Source: Sisyra terminalis (lineage: Eukaryota > Arthropoda > Insecta > Neuroptera > Sisyridae). Taken from it: a stretch of DNA of 64,000 nt. A program made the translations under genes and the position numbers. Below the pieces are notes generated by a model. It was not told where the DNA came from. It did not search any database and saw only the letters and a list, made by a program, of their open reading frames with translations. The DNA lies in contig OY292279.1 of NCBI GenBank assembly GCA_958496175.1, forward strand, positions 6,448,001 through 6,512,000, read 5' to 3'. This document shows positions 43,201 to 51,496 of this stretch, in pieces. The first letter of the stretch is position 1, and every line of letters begins with the position of its first letter.

Positions 43201-43848
43201 AAATTTGACAAAATTTTTGGTGCTTCTGGTAATAAATCCTCTAATATTTTAGAGGAAATATTATGTATAATTCCATACTCTCTGGAAATATGAATAATTT
43301 TAAATTTATTTGATCTTAAAAATGATTATTTTTCAACAACAATAAGAAGAGATTTCATTAAATGATTTTTAACGATTTTTTTGCAAGATAAATAGACTAT
43401 TTGGAAAAAAAATAGTAAATATTTTGGATTTACTTTGTGCTAATTATGTAAACAGGGAAATTACAGAAGTGGAACAACACTTTATTAACCTCAGCATTTT
43501 TTTAATTCCTCTTTAAATTCATTTCCCGTTTAACTCAATTTGAATTTTTCAAATTATTTCCTTCATTTTCGAAACCGTAAAAGTGCCAAATTTTTCGGGC
43601 ACTAATTTAATTTTTTTCGTTAGTCTTAATGGATCTTCACTAAAGACTTTTAAATCGTTAAGATTTTGATTTTTTATTAACAAAAATCGTTGGTTGATAT
43701 CATAAACCAAAGTTTCAAACCACTGATTTTTAATGCAAGTTAAATTGATAATTTTAAAGGAGAAATACTTACGAGTTTGGAATTCTATCGCTTGCACAAG
43801 GGATGCAAGGAAAAAGGCTAAAAATATCACAAAATTCACTCTTTCCAT
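25099..43848 (-). CDS. Takeout/JHBP-family secreted carrier protein B, 5 exons, complete
   Basis: Five exons join in frame: 43848-43773, 28212-27972, 27893-27760, 25477-25325 and 25253-25099. They total 759 nt and 252 aa, the usual takeout length. The family comprises secreted haemolymph or tissue carriers of small hydrophobic ligands such as juvenile hormone or fatty acids; the ligand here is unknown. Residues 1-20 form a signal peptide (MERVNFVIFLAFFLASLVQA). They are followed by the paired-Cys motif CNKTDPNLDAC, by GIPELNVPSIEPL, by the beta-strand region, and by a C-terminal helix region ending FLKIPLEIWLHGA. The CX block usually seen after the GQVLLFPV strand is missing (SQGDFWAAFG instead), whereas paralogue A keeps GNGPCKL. 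The exon 3 donor is the weak GTTTGT. The first intron is 15.6 kb and full of repeats, so linkage of exon 1 rests on phase, strand and signal peptide. Confidence 0.87.
25325..25477 (-). CDS. Takeout-like B exon 4
   Basis: Acceptor TGCCTAG, donor GTATTT, 153 nt, phase 1 to 1. It encodes DISGVALITGKIVQNKEGI, the strand KINIDFKLQKSKFKI and DTMNYNNVIG. The last segment aligns with DNLFNGNKVLG of paralogue A. Confidence 0.83.
25905..27144. mobile_element. Long foldback element (main body 26127-27144) preceded by a solo arm
   Basis: Main ends TAGACTGATTCAAAAAAAAT and the complement of TAGACTGACAAAAAAATTAT. The arms share GCTCTTAATATTAATATTAA, CTCTTGCACTTTAGAATTTT and GATCTACAAAAAAGGTCTC. A truncated outer arm lies at 25905-26040. 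In intron 3 of takeout-like B. Confidence 0.8.
27145..27759. other. Takeout-like B intron 3, repeat-free part
   Basis: AT-rich intron DNA. No element ends or coding similarity recognised. Confidence 0.4.
27760..27893 (-). CDS. Takeout-like B exon 3
   Basis: Acceptor TTTGTAG, 134 nt, phase 2 to 1. It encodes SADIENWKIQLGITIPRVEM and then RGKYEVIGQVLLFPV, the typical strand region of the fold. The donor GTTTGT is non-consensus but is the only one near the end that keeps phase with exon 4. Confidence 0.8.
27972..28212 (-). CDS. Takeout-like B exon 2
   Basis: Acceptor GTTTCAG, donor GTAATA, 241 nt, phase 1 to 2. It encodes EYILPCNKTDPNLDACILQS and GIPELNVPSIEPLVVPRL. It corresponds to exons 2 plus 3 of paralogue A without the intervening intron. 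Confidence 0.88.
28213..30050. other. Takeout-like B intron 1, AT-rich, one dispersed repeat
   Basis: Very AT-rich. At 29255-29425 lies the second copy of the repeat at 12955-13135. Otherwise nothing recognised. Confidence 0.45.
30051..31325 (-). mobile_element. mariner element, about 1.28 kb, inactive
   Basis: Imperfect terminal inverted repeats contain GAAAACTCCCCGGTCT at the left and, on the minus strand, GAAAATTCCCCAGTCTGAC at the right. The length is that of a full-size mariner. It lies inside intron 1 of takeout-like B, in the same orientation as the gene. Confidence 0.88.
30117..31148 (-). pseudogene. mariner transposase, D34D type, broken
   Basis: Minus-strand pieces cover the whole protein. 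The helix-turn-helix part is SWLDEEFPGSAPRKST then TEDGKRSGHPKDAVTDENIK; the first catalytic Asp is in YVTMDRT; SNRQSAEW and MASVFWD follow. The second Asp is in FHQDNAPCHKS and the third 34 residues later in PYSPDLFPSDFFL. Breaks: a one-base loss in an A run near the start, TAA near 31078, TAG just after MDRT, a frameshift near 30425 and TAA near 30188. Not functional. Confidence 0.9.
31932..32179. repeat. Near-perfect 248-bp palindrome (foldback MITE)
   Basis: Arms of about 115 bp (TTCTGTGAATATATAAAGTC at the left, its complement at the right) meet near 32056. The open frames inside are by-products. Confidence 0.75.
32180..33222. other. Takeout-like B intron 1, nothing recognised
   Basis: AT-rich DNA with no recognisable gene, RNA or element boundary. 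Confidence 0.4.
33223..34965. repeat. Satellite-like tandem array, about 6 copies of a 277-bp unit
   Basis: The landmark GGGAACTACRYAAAATATACA or its variants begin units at 33223, 33498, 33778, 34056, 34336 and 34611 (steps 275-280). Units share CATTTTTCGGGGTAGGTTTT, GAGCTTGGGGTTTTCGATTC and ACAATAGAATAAAGTAGGGA, with roughly 85-90 % identity. The last unit is rearranged, with a short internal duplication (34825-34900). It lies inside intron 1 of takeout-like B. Confidence 0.93.
34966..36347. other. Takeout-like B intron 1, no element recognised
   Basis: Moderately AT-rich. It includes a slightly more complex stretch at 35150-35550 but no coding or RNA signal was found. Confidence 0.4.
36348..37150. 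mobile_element. Long foldback element, 803 bp
   Basis: Ends TTAGGGTGATTTTTGGTC and the complement of TTAGGGTGATTTTTTTTTGG. The arms match through GTCCTCGACCAAGACGAG, TTTCATGGGATCGCTTTTAC and CACACCGGTGAGGTAGTACG, and the centre is near 36750. Both 36266-36472 and 37041-37250 open frames start with the same eight residues because they are the two mirror arms. Confidence 0.88.
37302..38293. mobile_element. Near-1-kb palindrome enclosing a family 2 hammerhead-like element
   Basis: The arms match from 37302 inward (ATCTGATTCCAGAAACCC, CATGTTGTTTAAGTCCTTG, ACGAAGCTTCTTGTGGAATA) and mirror from 38293. The centre is near 37797. Hammerhead-like units lie on each strand at 37704-37741 (minus) and 37850-37887 (plus). 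The arms extend beyond the usual element end, unlike the copies at 9991 and 47188. Confidence 0.85.
37704..37741 (-). ncRNA. Hammerhead ribozyme-like motif, family 2
   Basis: Minus strand, 38 nt: GCC | CTGAAGA | A | GTCAG CAATGA CTGAC | GAAA | CGTT | GGC. Stem II has five perfect pairs and GCC/GGC can form stem I. Confidence 0.42.
38294..41327. other. Takeout-like B intron 1, AT-rich, nothing recognised
   Basis: 3 kb without a supported gene or element boundary. Open frames at 38391-38651 and 38944-39192 lack familiar motifs. Confidence 0.4.
41328..41751. mobile_element. Palindromic hammerhead-like element, family 3, copy b (424 bp)
   Basis: Ends CTGTGTATACAATATATAA and its complement, centre near 41540. 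Hammerhead-like units lie at 41460-41500 (minus, CTGAGGA) and 41580-41620 (plus). It is followed by the shared tail AACTGTTCAAAGTCAGCGAA, as after the copies at 20819 and 51496. Confidence 0.82.
41580..41620 (+). ncRNA. Hammerhead ribozyme-like motif, family 3
   Basis: CCA | CTGAGGA | A | GATTGC TTG GCAATC | GAAA | TACATATC | TGG. Stem II is perfect; one substitution breaks the ATACGTAT palindrome. Confidence 0.38.
41784..42540. other. Takeout-like B intron 1, possible half-foldback
   Basis: Around 42180-42495 there is foldback-type sequence (GTAGAGCGTTAAATTTTACG, TTAAGAGCTTAATTG, end ACGGACACCCTAATG) without a matching opposite arm. It is probably a solo arm of the foldback group. Confidence 0.35.
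42541..42925 (+). mobile_element. Hammerhead-like element, family 1, copy
   Basis: The unit at 42786-42822 reads AGC | TTGATGA | A | GTTAC GATAC GTAAC | GAAA | CGTA | GCT, with one core change (TTGATGA). The usual tail follows (GATCTTAAACAATCTGAATT, GAGATCTGAATTTTATCATC). Confidence 0.6.
42926..43548. other. Takeout-like B intron 1 near exon 1, nothing recognised
   Basis: AT-rich; no element ends found. Confidence 0.4.
43773..43848 (-). CDS. Takeout-like B exon 1 (signal peptide)
   Basis: 76 nt from ATG at 43848 to a GTAAGT donor, ending in phase 1. It encodes MERVNFVIFLAFFLASLVQA and then IEFQT. Phase 1 matches the exon 2 acceptor and equals the exon 1 phase of paralogue A. Confidence 0.8.
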
Positions 43849-43920
43849 TTTTGGTTAAAATAGTCAAAGTTTTTCACAGTTTAAATTTTAAATTTTTACT
43901 TCGAATGATTTTTTTTTAAA

Positions 43921-43947
43921 TTTATATAACACGTGTGGATCCACGTG
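43921..43947 (-). promoter_or_regulatory. TATA box and twin CACGTG E-boxes upstream of takeout-like B
   Basis: Two perfect CACGTG E-boxes at 43930-43935 and 43942-43947 are separated by 6 bp (TGGATC). Immediately downstream, in the direction of transcription, is TATATAAA (43928-43921), 73-80 bp upstream of the ATG at 43848. CACGTG is the preferred site of CLOCK/CYCLE-type and other bHLH factors, and takeout family members are clock- and feeding-regulated in Drosophila. Function at this site is inferred. Confidence 0.5.
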
Positions 43948-45694
43948 TAAAAAAATCACGAAAATCGATTAGAAAAAATTTGAGAAAATCCGCTAACTTT
44001 AATCAGCGCCAAATTAGAATCCCAAACTTCCCGATCGCTAATTTCCTTCTCTTCGATTACACCATCGATTATCAAACCACAAACACATACGAAGATCAAT
44101 ATAACACAGATCAAAAAGATACTCAACAGAATGAAACAGTGAAAGTAAAAACCTCTCCAGGCGGCTGCTCAGTTTTATAAAGTAACCATTCTGAAAATAT
44201 ATTGAAATTTTTTTCAAGAGGAGGGGTGTGGGCTGATTTGGAAATAAGACCATTAATGTCAATGTTTCCAGCACTCATACACCGTGTAGGAAAAAAAAAT
44301 AACGCGAAAAACAATGCTAGGAAGAAATTAAGTTAATTTTGCCCCAATAATCTACAACAAATTACATAACTCAATAATTTATAAGAGATGAAGAAACATA
44401 GTTATTTCAATTGTTAGCCCAACTTGTTTGAATTTCAAATTTCTTAGAACTGTAATAAAACAATTAAATATGAATCTGTAAATTGGGCAAATTTGAAAAT
44501 GTAATTTTTGATTTGGAGATTTGAAAGTAGGTGACCGGTTACATAAGGGGGCAACTTGCCCCACTTGTATTTCATGTAAGTGCCGACCATTTTATTAGTG
44601 ATGGATGTAACATAACTTCATTATTGCAGACATTAATGTAATAATTGTTTGATTAATAGCCAAAGAATCGCGGGGATTTTCGAAAAAGGGAAATCGACTT
44701 GTACCCAACAATTGAGGCCACCACCAATCGGAAATCAATAGAAATTCATGCCTGAAAACAATTATTTATTTCGTCAAAAAAAAAATTTGCATATTTCTGA
44801 CAAGGTTATTAACGTATATTAAAAAAAAAATCAACTTTTAAAATGATCCACAAAAGCATTAAGTCGTTTTTTAAATTAGTCTTAAAGATCTGTCAAATTT
44901 ATTTCCGAATTTCCGTTTCAGAAAAATTAAAATAAAATGACCTCAACATTTTTTTTTCCTGCAAGGGTTTGTAAGTACGTAAGTCATTGCCTTCGAGGAG
45001 AAAAAAATGTCGTTAGGTCGTTAAAAATTAGCATAAGTTTTTGATTAGGGGCTAAATCAAGGTGAACTAGAAAAATGTCGCTATTTTTTCTGCGTTTTTC
45101 TATTTAAATTTTATTATCCAAAAGGTTAGAATGAATATTCAAAAAAAAAAAATGTACAGATAAAAAAACCTTTTCAAATTTGGTACTAAATTTATTTGTA
45201 GATCGAATGATTTATAGTCTTGAAAAAAAAATTAAATATGGAAATTAAAGTGTACGTGTCTAAGATTAATTAATATGGGTAAGTAATTAACAGGTAGACT
45301 TCTTCACCTGAACAATTATTATTGGTGGTTAGTCGGGGTTGACGAAGACATAGGCCTGGTACGATAAAGTGAGCAAAACTTGTGAATTTCTCTATTTTTT
45401 TTTTATTAATTTCCTATAAGATTCTTCATTCTTTTTTTTTAATGATTTTTTAACTATTACCAAGTAATAGGATAAAAATTAAGTATTTGTTGTAACTATT
45501 TTATATTTGCACTATTGCACTACATAAAAAAACAATTGAGTTAGTGGTTTAAAAAAAAGACAATTTTTATAAGAAGAATAAAACTTTAAAGCTTTTATGG
45601 ATCTTTAATCGAGAGATAGTTTAAAGTAAAGAAATCTTAAGATTTTTTTCTCCATTTTTTAAAATCAACAAATAATTATAAATATCACCAATAT
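43948..45694. other. Upstream flank of takeout-like B
   Basis: The first 400 bp are less AT-rich and may hold further promoter sequence. Open frames on both strands at 43935-44314 have no recognisable motif and no start-plus-splice arrangement that I can support. The remainder is AT-rich without features. Confidence 0.35.
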
Positions 45695-46174
45695 GACCAT
45701 AATTTTTTATTGAGATTTAATGATGAATATCTTCTTATGATTCATCGTAGTTCCGGAAGATTTTCTCAAAGATTTAATTCGATTATATTTTTAGACCATT
45801 TCATATTACAATCAAAGTATAGTCCCAGATATTTGCAGTTATCTATTTTGTTTAGCTTTTTATCATTTATATAAAGACTAAAGTTAGCTGGAATACTATC
45901 TTTATAACTACCAAAAGTAATGAAGGTAGATTTATCTATATTTAGAGACAATTGATTACTTTTGAGCCAGAGGTCTAATCTCTTAAGCCAATTGGATATT
46001 AGGTCTCTAACTTCATCCCAATATTTAGCCGCACACAGCACCGCTGTGTCATCAGCATAGGAAACTATTGCATTATCAGGTAAACTAATTTGACCATAAT
46101 TTTTTTTTTTTTTGAAATTTAGTGATGAATTTCTCCTTCTGATTCATTGTAGTTCCGGAAGATTTTCTCGAAAG
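45695..46174 (-). pseudogene. Non-LTR reverse transcriptase fragment with duplicated 3' end
   Basis: On the minus strand, 46092-45773 encodes a palm fragment SLPDNAIVSYADDTAVLCAA (catalytic YADD) through NCKYLGLYFDCNMKWSKN. About 80 bp encoding a C-terminal end of type FEKIFRNYNESEGEIHH plus the 3' tail is present twice, at 45695-45772 and 46092-46174, flanking the palm piece. The thumb region between palm and C-terminus is missing. CR1/Jockey-like; exact clade not determined. Confidence 0.75.
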
Positions 46175-47176
46175 ATTCCTTATGCTGCGTCCTTAAGAAA
46201 CTATTGCGCCTCTTTACCTGATTTGAGAAACCTGAATAATTTTCCTGGAAATCTTCAAAAGTAATAAAAAAACAGTACAGGAAGTTATGAAAGGATTTTA
46301 TACTTTCTATACCTTTGGATAATTTCCTTTTTTTTCAGAAGTTACACTCCATAAGTGTGAAAACTTACCATGGAAAAATGCAGAACATTATAATACATCA
46401 AAGTTGTTCAGTTTTACTCTAAAAACCAACATTAAAGGGTAATAGTGCAGTGCTAATAAAAAATATTACACTTCGTACTTAGTATAAAAAAATCTTCAAT
46501 TTCTTTAATGCATTAAATAAATATAATATAATAAACATCAAACATTTAGTTACTGATTAAAAGATCTTCTCAATTTTTAAAACAGATCGTTTTAAATTAA
46601 AATAAAGATCAACATTTAGTAGGAAATCTCTTCCGAATCTAGCTATGAAAATAACTATGAAAATAAGTTAAAAATATTTCCTGATCATTAAAGTGTTTTT
46701 CCAAGAATTTTAGGCCTAAGCTTTGTCGATAAAATCAACCAAATTTAATATAAATTATATTTAATATAAATATATCTCTAACAAAATTTATTACAACTAT
46801 TAAGGCTAAAACTAAATTAAAAGAAATTAAAGTAATTATTAAACGGCAAATTAGGAGATCAAAAATCACCTGAGTCCGTTTTTTGTCACCAAAGAAAAAA
46901 AAATTATGATCCTGAAATTATTCTAGTTATGGAAAAAAAAATAAATATTATTATTTTTATTTCCAAATATTCTTTAAGAAAATATTTTTTAAGAAGTGCA
47001 AGACTCATTGAACCCAAGTTAAGAACCACTGTGTTAAATTATAAGAATTGTATAATGATTTTCTTTTTTTGCATTTTTGTTAGTTAAAGGGGTCAGTACT
47101 TCGACAAGGTTAAGAACCACTGATCTAACACCGAATAATAGGTTGTACGGAAACTATTTGCATTAAATGAAAAACG
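46175..47176. other. Intergenic AT-rich DNA with small hAT-like fragments
   Basis: AAGTTAAGAACCACTGTGTT (near 47019) and AAGGTTAAGAACCACTGATC (near 47108) look like hAT-type MITE ends. The stretch 47020-47095 is repeated at 47632-47697. Nothing else recognised. Confidence 0.35.
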
Positions 47177-47187
47177 ATTTTCATAAA

Positions 47188-47473
47188 TATAATAATTAAA
47201 TTGTGGGCAATAAGGACGAAGCTTCAAGTGGAATATTATTTATTTTATCGACAACGTTTCGTCAGTCATTTCTGATTTTTTCAGGGCTTAAAATTACAAA
47301 TTTTATTTTATATGACATTTGTGGAGTAATTTTTAAATTTTGAGCCCTGAAGAAGTCAAGAATAACTGACGAAACGTTGGCGATAAAATAAATAATATGC
47401 CACAAGAAGCTTCGTCCTTATTGCCCACAATTTAATTATTATATTTAAAAAGATAAGGACTTAAACAACATGC
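47188..47473. mobile_element. Palindromic hammerhead-like element, family 2, with 11-bp target-site duplication
   Basis: 286 bp flanked by perfect ATTTTCATAAA at 47177-47187 and 47474-47484. It has the same termini as the copy at 9991-10329 (left TATAATAATTAAATTG, right GGACTTAAACAACATG). A minus-strand unit near 47250-47285 is mutated; the plus-strand unit at 47344-47381 is intact in the core. Confidence 0.8.
47344..47381 (+). ncRNA. Hammerhead ribozyme-like motif, family 2
   Basis: GCC | CTGAAGA | A | GTCAA GAATAA CTGAC | GAAA | CGTT | GGC. Stem I GCC/GGC is intact; one mismatch in stem II. Confidence 0.4.
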
Positions 47474-47978
47474 ATTTTCATAAAATTTATGTATAATTTT
47501 TTTTTAGAATTATTATCCATTCCGATCCAATATCTTCTACCCTTCTAATATCAGCATAATTTCACCCACATAAAATTTTTGTTGACCAATTATCTTCTAA
47601 TTTGATGTAACAGTTTTGCCAGTGGTTAAGAACTACTATGTTACACTATAAGATTTGCATAAAGAATTTCTTTTTTGCATTTTTGTTAGTTAAAGGATGG
47701 CAAACTTTACAATCTTTGGAGGTAATATTCAAGCCATTTTTTTTTGTTATCATTTATATTTATTATTTTTGAATCAGATATAAATATATCTCTAACAAAA
47801 TGTCTAAAACTAAATCTAAAGAAACTAAAGTAATTATTCCTCCCTATACCTTTGTGTAGAATTGGATGTGGAAGGTTTTTGGCCTCAACTATAGGTTTTG
47901 TATTTACTCCATTAGGTTAAGTGGATCATTTTGCTTGAGTCTCGTGAAACTTTTGGCTTTTAAGATCTTCCTGGCTGA

Positions 47979-49128
47979 TTAATTCAGGTGTGAGTCCAGT
48001 CTTTTCTTGTAGGTTTTACTAATTTTCAAAGTGACTTCTTTGACTGTTTCAGTGTCGGTATCTCTAAGTATTATAGAATTTCGCACGTACTTAGGAGCAC
48101 CAGTGATGGCTCTAACAATTTTCGATTGGCAGCGGTCTATAATTTGTAAATTTGAATTTTTAGCGGAACCCCAAAGTTGAACTCCGTACGTCCATATAGG
48201 TTTTATGATAGATTTGTATACAATGATTTTAGTTTCTAATTTTAATTTTGATTTTTTTCCAATGATCCAGGATAGTTTTTCAGATATTATGTTAATTTGT
48301 TCCTTTTTCTTCGAGATGTGTTCACGCCAGGTTAATTTTTGGTCAAGATGCATTCCCAGATATTTGACCGAGCTGCTTTGTGGTATGGATTTGTCGTTGG
48401 TTCTGATCCTTGAACTTATGATTTTTCTTAGGGTAAACGTAACTTGGATTGATTTTTCATCATTGAGTTAAATTCCCCAAATGTCACACCATTTAGTTAT
48501 GCCATTTACATGTTCCTGTAGATGACGTTGGAATATCTTAGGATCTTTCTTGGAGTAAAGTAGAGCTGTATCATCTGCAAATGTGGTGGTTGTAATTTGA
48601 ACGTTTGTTGGAAGATCACTTGTAAAAATTAAGTATAATAGTGGGCTCAGAACACTGCTTTGTGGTACTCCTGGTTTTATGGTTCGCGACGAACTGAACT
48701 CCTTACCAAATTGAACCTGGAATGTTCTACTGGTGATGTAGCTGTTTAGAATTTTGTGGTATTGGATTGGTAGTAAGGAGTATATTTTGTAGAGTAAACC
48801 ATTATGGTTGGCTTTGTTGAAAGATTGAGATACGTCGAGGAAAATTCCCGTACAGATTGATTTATTTTCTAAAGCATTTTAAATTTCGTTTACAACTCTG
48901 TGGACTTGTTCAATTGTACTGTGGTTTGATCTGAATCCATATTGATGTTGAGGAATGATTTTTAGTCTAGTAATATCCGCATTCAAATGTTCCAATAAGA
49001 GTTTTTCAAAAATTTTGGAAAGGATTGGTAACAGGCTGATGGGTCTGCATGAGTTAATTTTAGATAGTTCTTTTCCGGGTTTAGGGATAAGGATGTTTTT
49101 TGCTTTTTTCCAGGAAGTAGGGTAATAA
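47979..49128 (-). pseudogene. Jockey-like non-LTR reverse transcriptase, 3' half, broken
   Basis: About 380 codons in one minus-strand frame, from the fingers to the end. In order: SWKKAKNILIPKPGKELSK, SCRPISLLPILSKIFEKL, QHQYGFRSNHSTIEQVHRV, GIFLDVSQSFNKANHNGLLY, KPGVPQSSVLSPLLYLIFTS, FADDTALLYSKKD (the catalytic FADD box), VKYLGMHLDQKLTWREHI and IWTYGVQLWGSAKNSNLQII, ending RLDSHLN. Two in-frame TAA stops break it (near 48475 and 48880). The fragment is 5'-truncated and lacks the endonuclease domain. It lies between genes A and B. Confidence 0.88.
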
Positions 49129-50279
49129 TTTAGTCGAAATTTAAAACATTAAATTGTTTGGCATTTATTAAAAGCAATTAAAAAATTAAGCACCAAATAC
49201 TTAGTTACTGGTTAAAAGCTCTTCGTGATTTTTAAAGAAGATAGTTTTCAATTGAAAAAAGGATGAATATTAAAACATAAAAATAACTATGAAAATATGT
49301 TAAAAATAATTCCAAATCATTAAAGTATAATCCCAAGGATTTTTGGCCAAAACTTTGTCAATAAAATTGACCAAAATTTAAACAATTAAATTGTTTAACA
49401 CTAATTAAATACAATGTTTTTACTATGACTCAAAAGCTTTTTTATTTATTAAAATTTAAGCTCTTGCTAATTATGTTCTTTAACCAACCTTGAAACTCTT
49501 CATTGTTTGCCATTTTAAAATAAACATTTCGTGGAAATATGACCACAAACGACCAAATCATCCAAAAGTAGAAAAAACAGTAGTACTTTGTCCTTAAAAC
49601 CTTTGTCCTGTTATTGAAAAATAAAAAATCCGTAAAATCTTTAATCAAACGAATAGTTAATGCTTTTTTGATGTAAAAATAATACTAATTTTAGTTTAGT
49701 AAATTATATTTAAAGATTGGAAAAAAAAGTAAAATTATTTTCCATTGATTTTTTCCTTTCTAATTTTCTGGTCGACACTTACCAACTCGTACTTGTTGCA
49801 TATTTCTCATAAAAATTCTAAAGAAAAAATTATTACAAAATAAATTTTTAAATAAATAATTAATTACCATCAAGGATTTTAAATTTGTAATTAGTATAAG
49901 TAGATTTTATATAAATTTATGAATAAGTAACCACAATATTTATTCTAGCCAATAATTGAGTACTACCATAAATATTACTTAACGTCAATTATATGTAAAA
50001 AACAACCTAAATATTTGTTAATTGTAAACCTTTGATTACTTTTTGAATTTATTATATTATATGTTACAAAAATTGGTATGTTTTTTAATGCATCTTTATT
50101 CGTTGCCAATTTGCATAATATCAGTTTGTACAAAAGATTAGATAAACATAAATTATTCAGAGATTTGAAAGTAAAATTTTGATAATTCAAAAAAATTAAG
50201 TTTAATTCTTCATTTATATGTAGTCGGAGAGCTTAGCACGTATAGCAAAATATAAAAATAAATTCTTGTTGTTTCAGTC
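49129..50279. other. Intergenic AT-rich DNA, nothing recognised
   Basis: No supported gene, RNA or element boundary. Confidence 0.4.
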
Positions 50280-50430
50280 ATTGTCTTTTTAAATTTAATA
50301 ATTAAATTGCAGGCAATAAGGACGAAGCTTCTTGTGGAGTCATATTTATTTTATCGCCAACGTTTCGTCAGTTATTCCTGACTTCTTCAGGTCTCAAAAT
50401 TTAAAAATTACTCCACAAATGTCATAAAAA
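50280..50430 (-). mobile_element. Hammerhead-like element, family 2, solo arm
   Basis: One arm only. Minus-strand unit 50356-50393: ACC | CTGAAGA-type core | GTCAG GAATAA CTGAC | GAAA | CGTT | GGC. It is followed inward by the central sequence also present in the 47188 copy (ACTCCACAAATGTCAT). It shows that single-arm copies exist beside palindromes. Confidence 0.6.
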
Positions 50431-50484
50431 TAAGCTGTAATATTGGTATATTTTCGAATGAACTTAGCATTCAGGGGTATATGT

Positions 50485-50636
50485 TAGGGATTGCAATCCC
50501 GTACTGTCTCCGATCCCACGGGATTTTTGTTGGATTGACTACGTAACAGCGGGATCCTGCGGGATCCCATAGAGCCTAAAATTGAGCTAGATCTCGCTAG
50601 ATTGCGGAATTCCACTTTGCTAGATTGTAATCCCTA
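50485..50636. mobile_element. Small MITE with TIR TAGGGATTRCAATC
   Basis: 152 bp, ends TAGGGATTGCAATC and GATTGTAATCCCTA. The flanks GTATATGT and GTATAAGC agree at 6 of 8 positions, suggesting an hAT-type duplication. The interior is GC-richer (CGGGATCCTGCGGGATCC). Confidence 0.6.
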
Positions 50637-51055
50637 GTATAAGCAAAGAAAATTGGCTCCCCGAAAATAAATTTTGATGACACTAAAGAAACGTATTCGC
50701 AATAATAAAATACGAAGGAAATACTGGAAAATTCAGATCTCATCTATTATTTTTTTTATGAAAAATATTAATATGTAAAAATTCGAAAGCATTTTTTTTT
50801 TCGCAGAATTATCAAACCCGATTGATGTAAAATTTTAAAATAGTTTAAGGGTCGAGTAGTACTTTTTTATATGACAAAAATAAAGTCTTTGAAGTCTTAT
50901 AAAATCTATAAAATGCTTTGTAAAGCCACATCTATATAAAGCTTGGAAAAAATAGGCAGCCGACATATCGGTTTATAAAATTCAATTATCGTGAAATTCT
51001 TTCCTGGTTTTGATACCATGATCACTTTTGTCTTCTTCTTAACTACTAAGTAAAA

Positions 51056-51496
51056 CTGTGTATACGATATATGGAATGTATTGCGGTCCAATTTATGTAG
51101 TATAATTGAATAAAATAATATATAAAAATCATACCATACACATAAATTTGAACAGAAGTTCAAACAAAAATATTCGTGACGTATTGCCCAGATACGTATT
51201 TCGATTGTCAAGCAATCTTCCTTGTAGTTTGGCATTTTGGTAGTAGTTTGGATCACTCCGTAACTGCCGTTACTACGTGAACCATCACAAAGCAGTTACG
51301 GAGTGATCCAAACTACTTGATGACCACTGAAGAAGATTGCTTGGCAATCGAAATACGTATCTGGACAATACGTCATGAATATTTTTGTTTGAACTTCTGT
51401 TCAAATTTATGTTTATAGTATGATTTTTATATACTAATATATTAAATTATACTACATAAATTGGACCGCACTATATCCTATATATTGTATACACAG
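51056..51496. mobile_element. Palindromic hammerhead-like element, family 3, copy c (441 bp)
   Basis: Ends CTGTGTATACGATATAT and the complement of CTGTGTATACAATATATAG. The plus-strand unit at 51324-51364 is intact. The minus-strand unit near 51190-51230 has lost its CTGA part. Tail AACTGTTCAAAGCCAGCGAA follows. Confidence 0.8.
51324..51364 (+). ncRNA. Hammerhead ribozyme-like motif, family 3
   Basis: CCA | CTGAAGA | A | GATTGC TTG GCAATC | GAAA | TACGTATC | TGG, identical in all structural positions to 20357-20397 on the other strand. Confidence 0.45.

Noticed and set aside
43935..44314. Overlapping open frames on both strands just upstream of takeout-like B, one with a hydrophobic stretch on the minus strand
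   Set aside because: No frame combines a start codon, a family motif and a plausible splice site; the hydrophobic frame has an upstream stop and no ATG.
48205..48471. 88-codon plus-strand open frame
   Set aside because: Antisense of the Jockey-like reverse transcriptase.
50906..51256. 116-codon open frame in the family 3 palindrome
   Set aside because: It reads through a palindromic non-coding element; similar frames at 41379-41624 exist only because the element is repeated.
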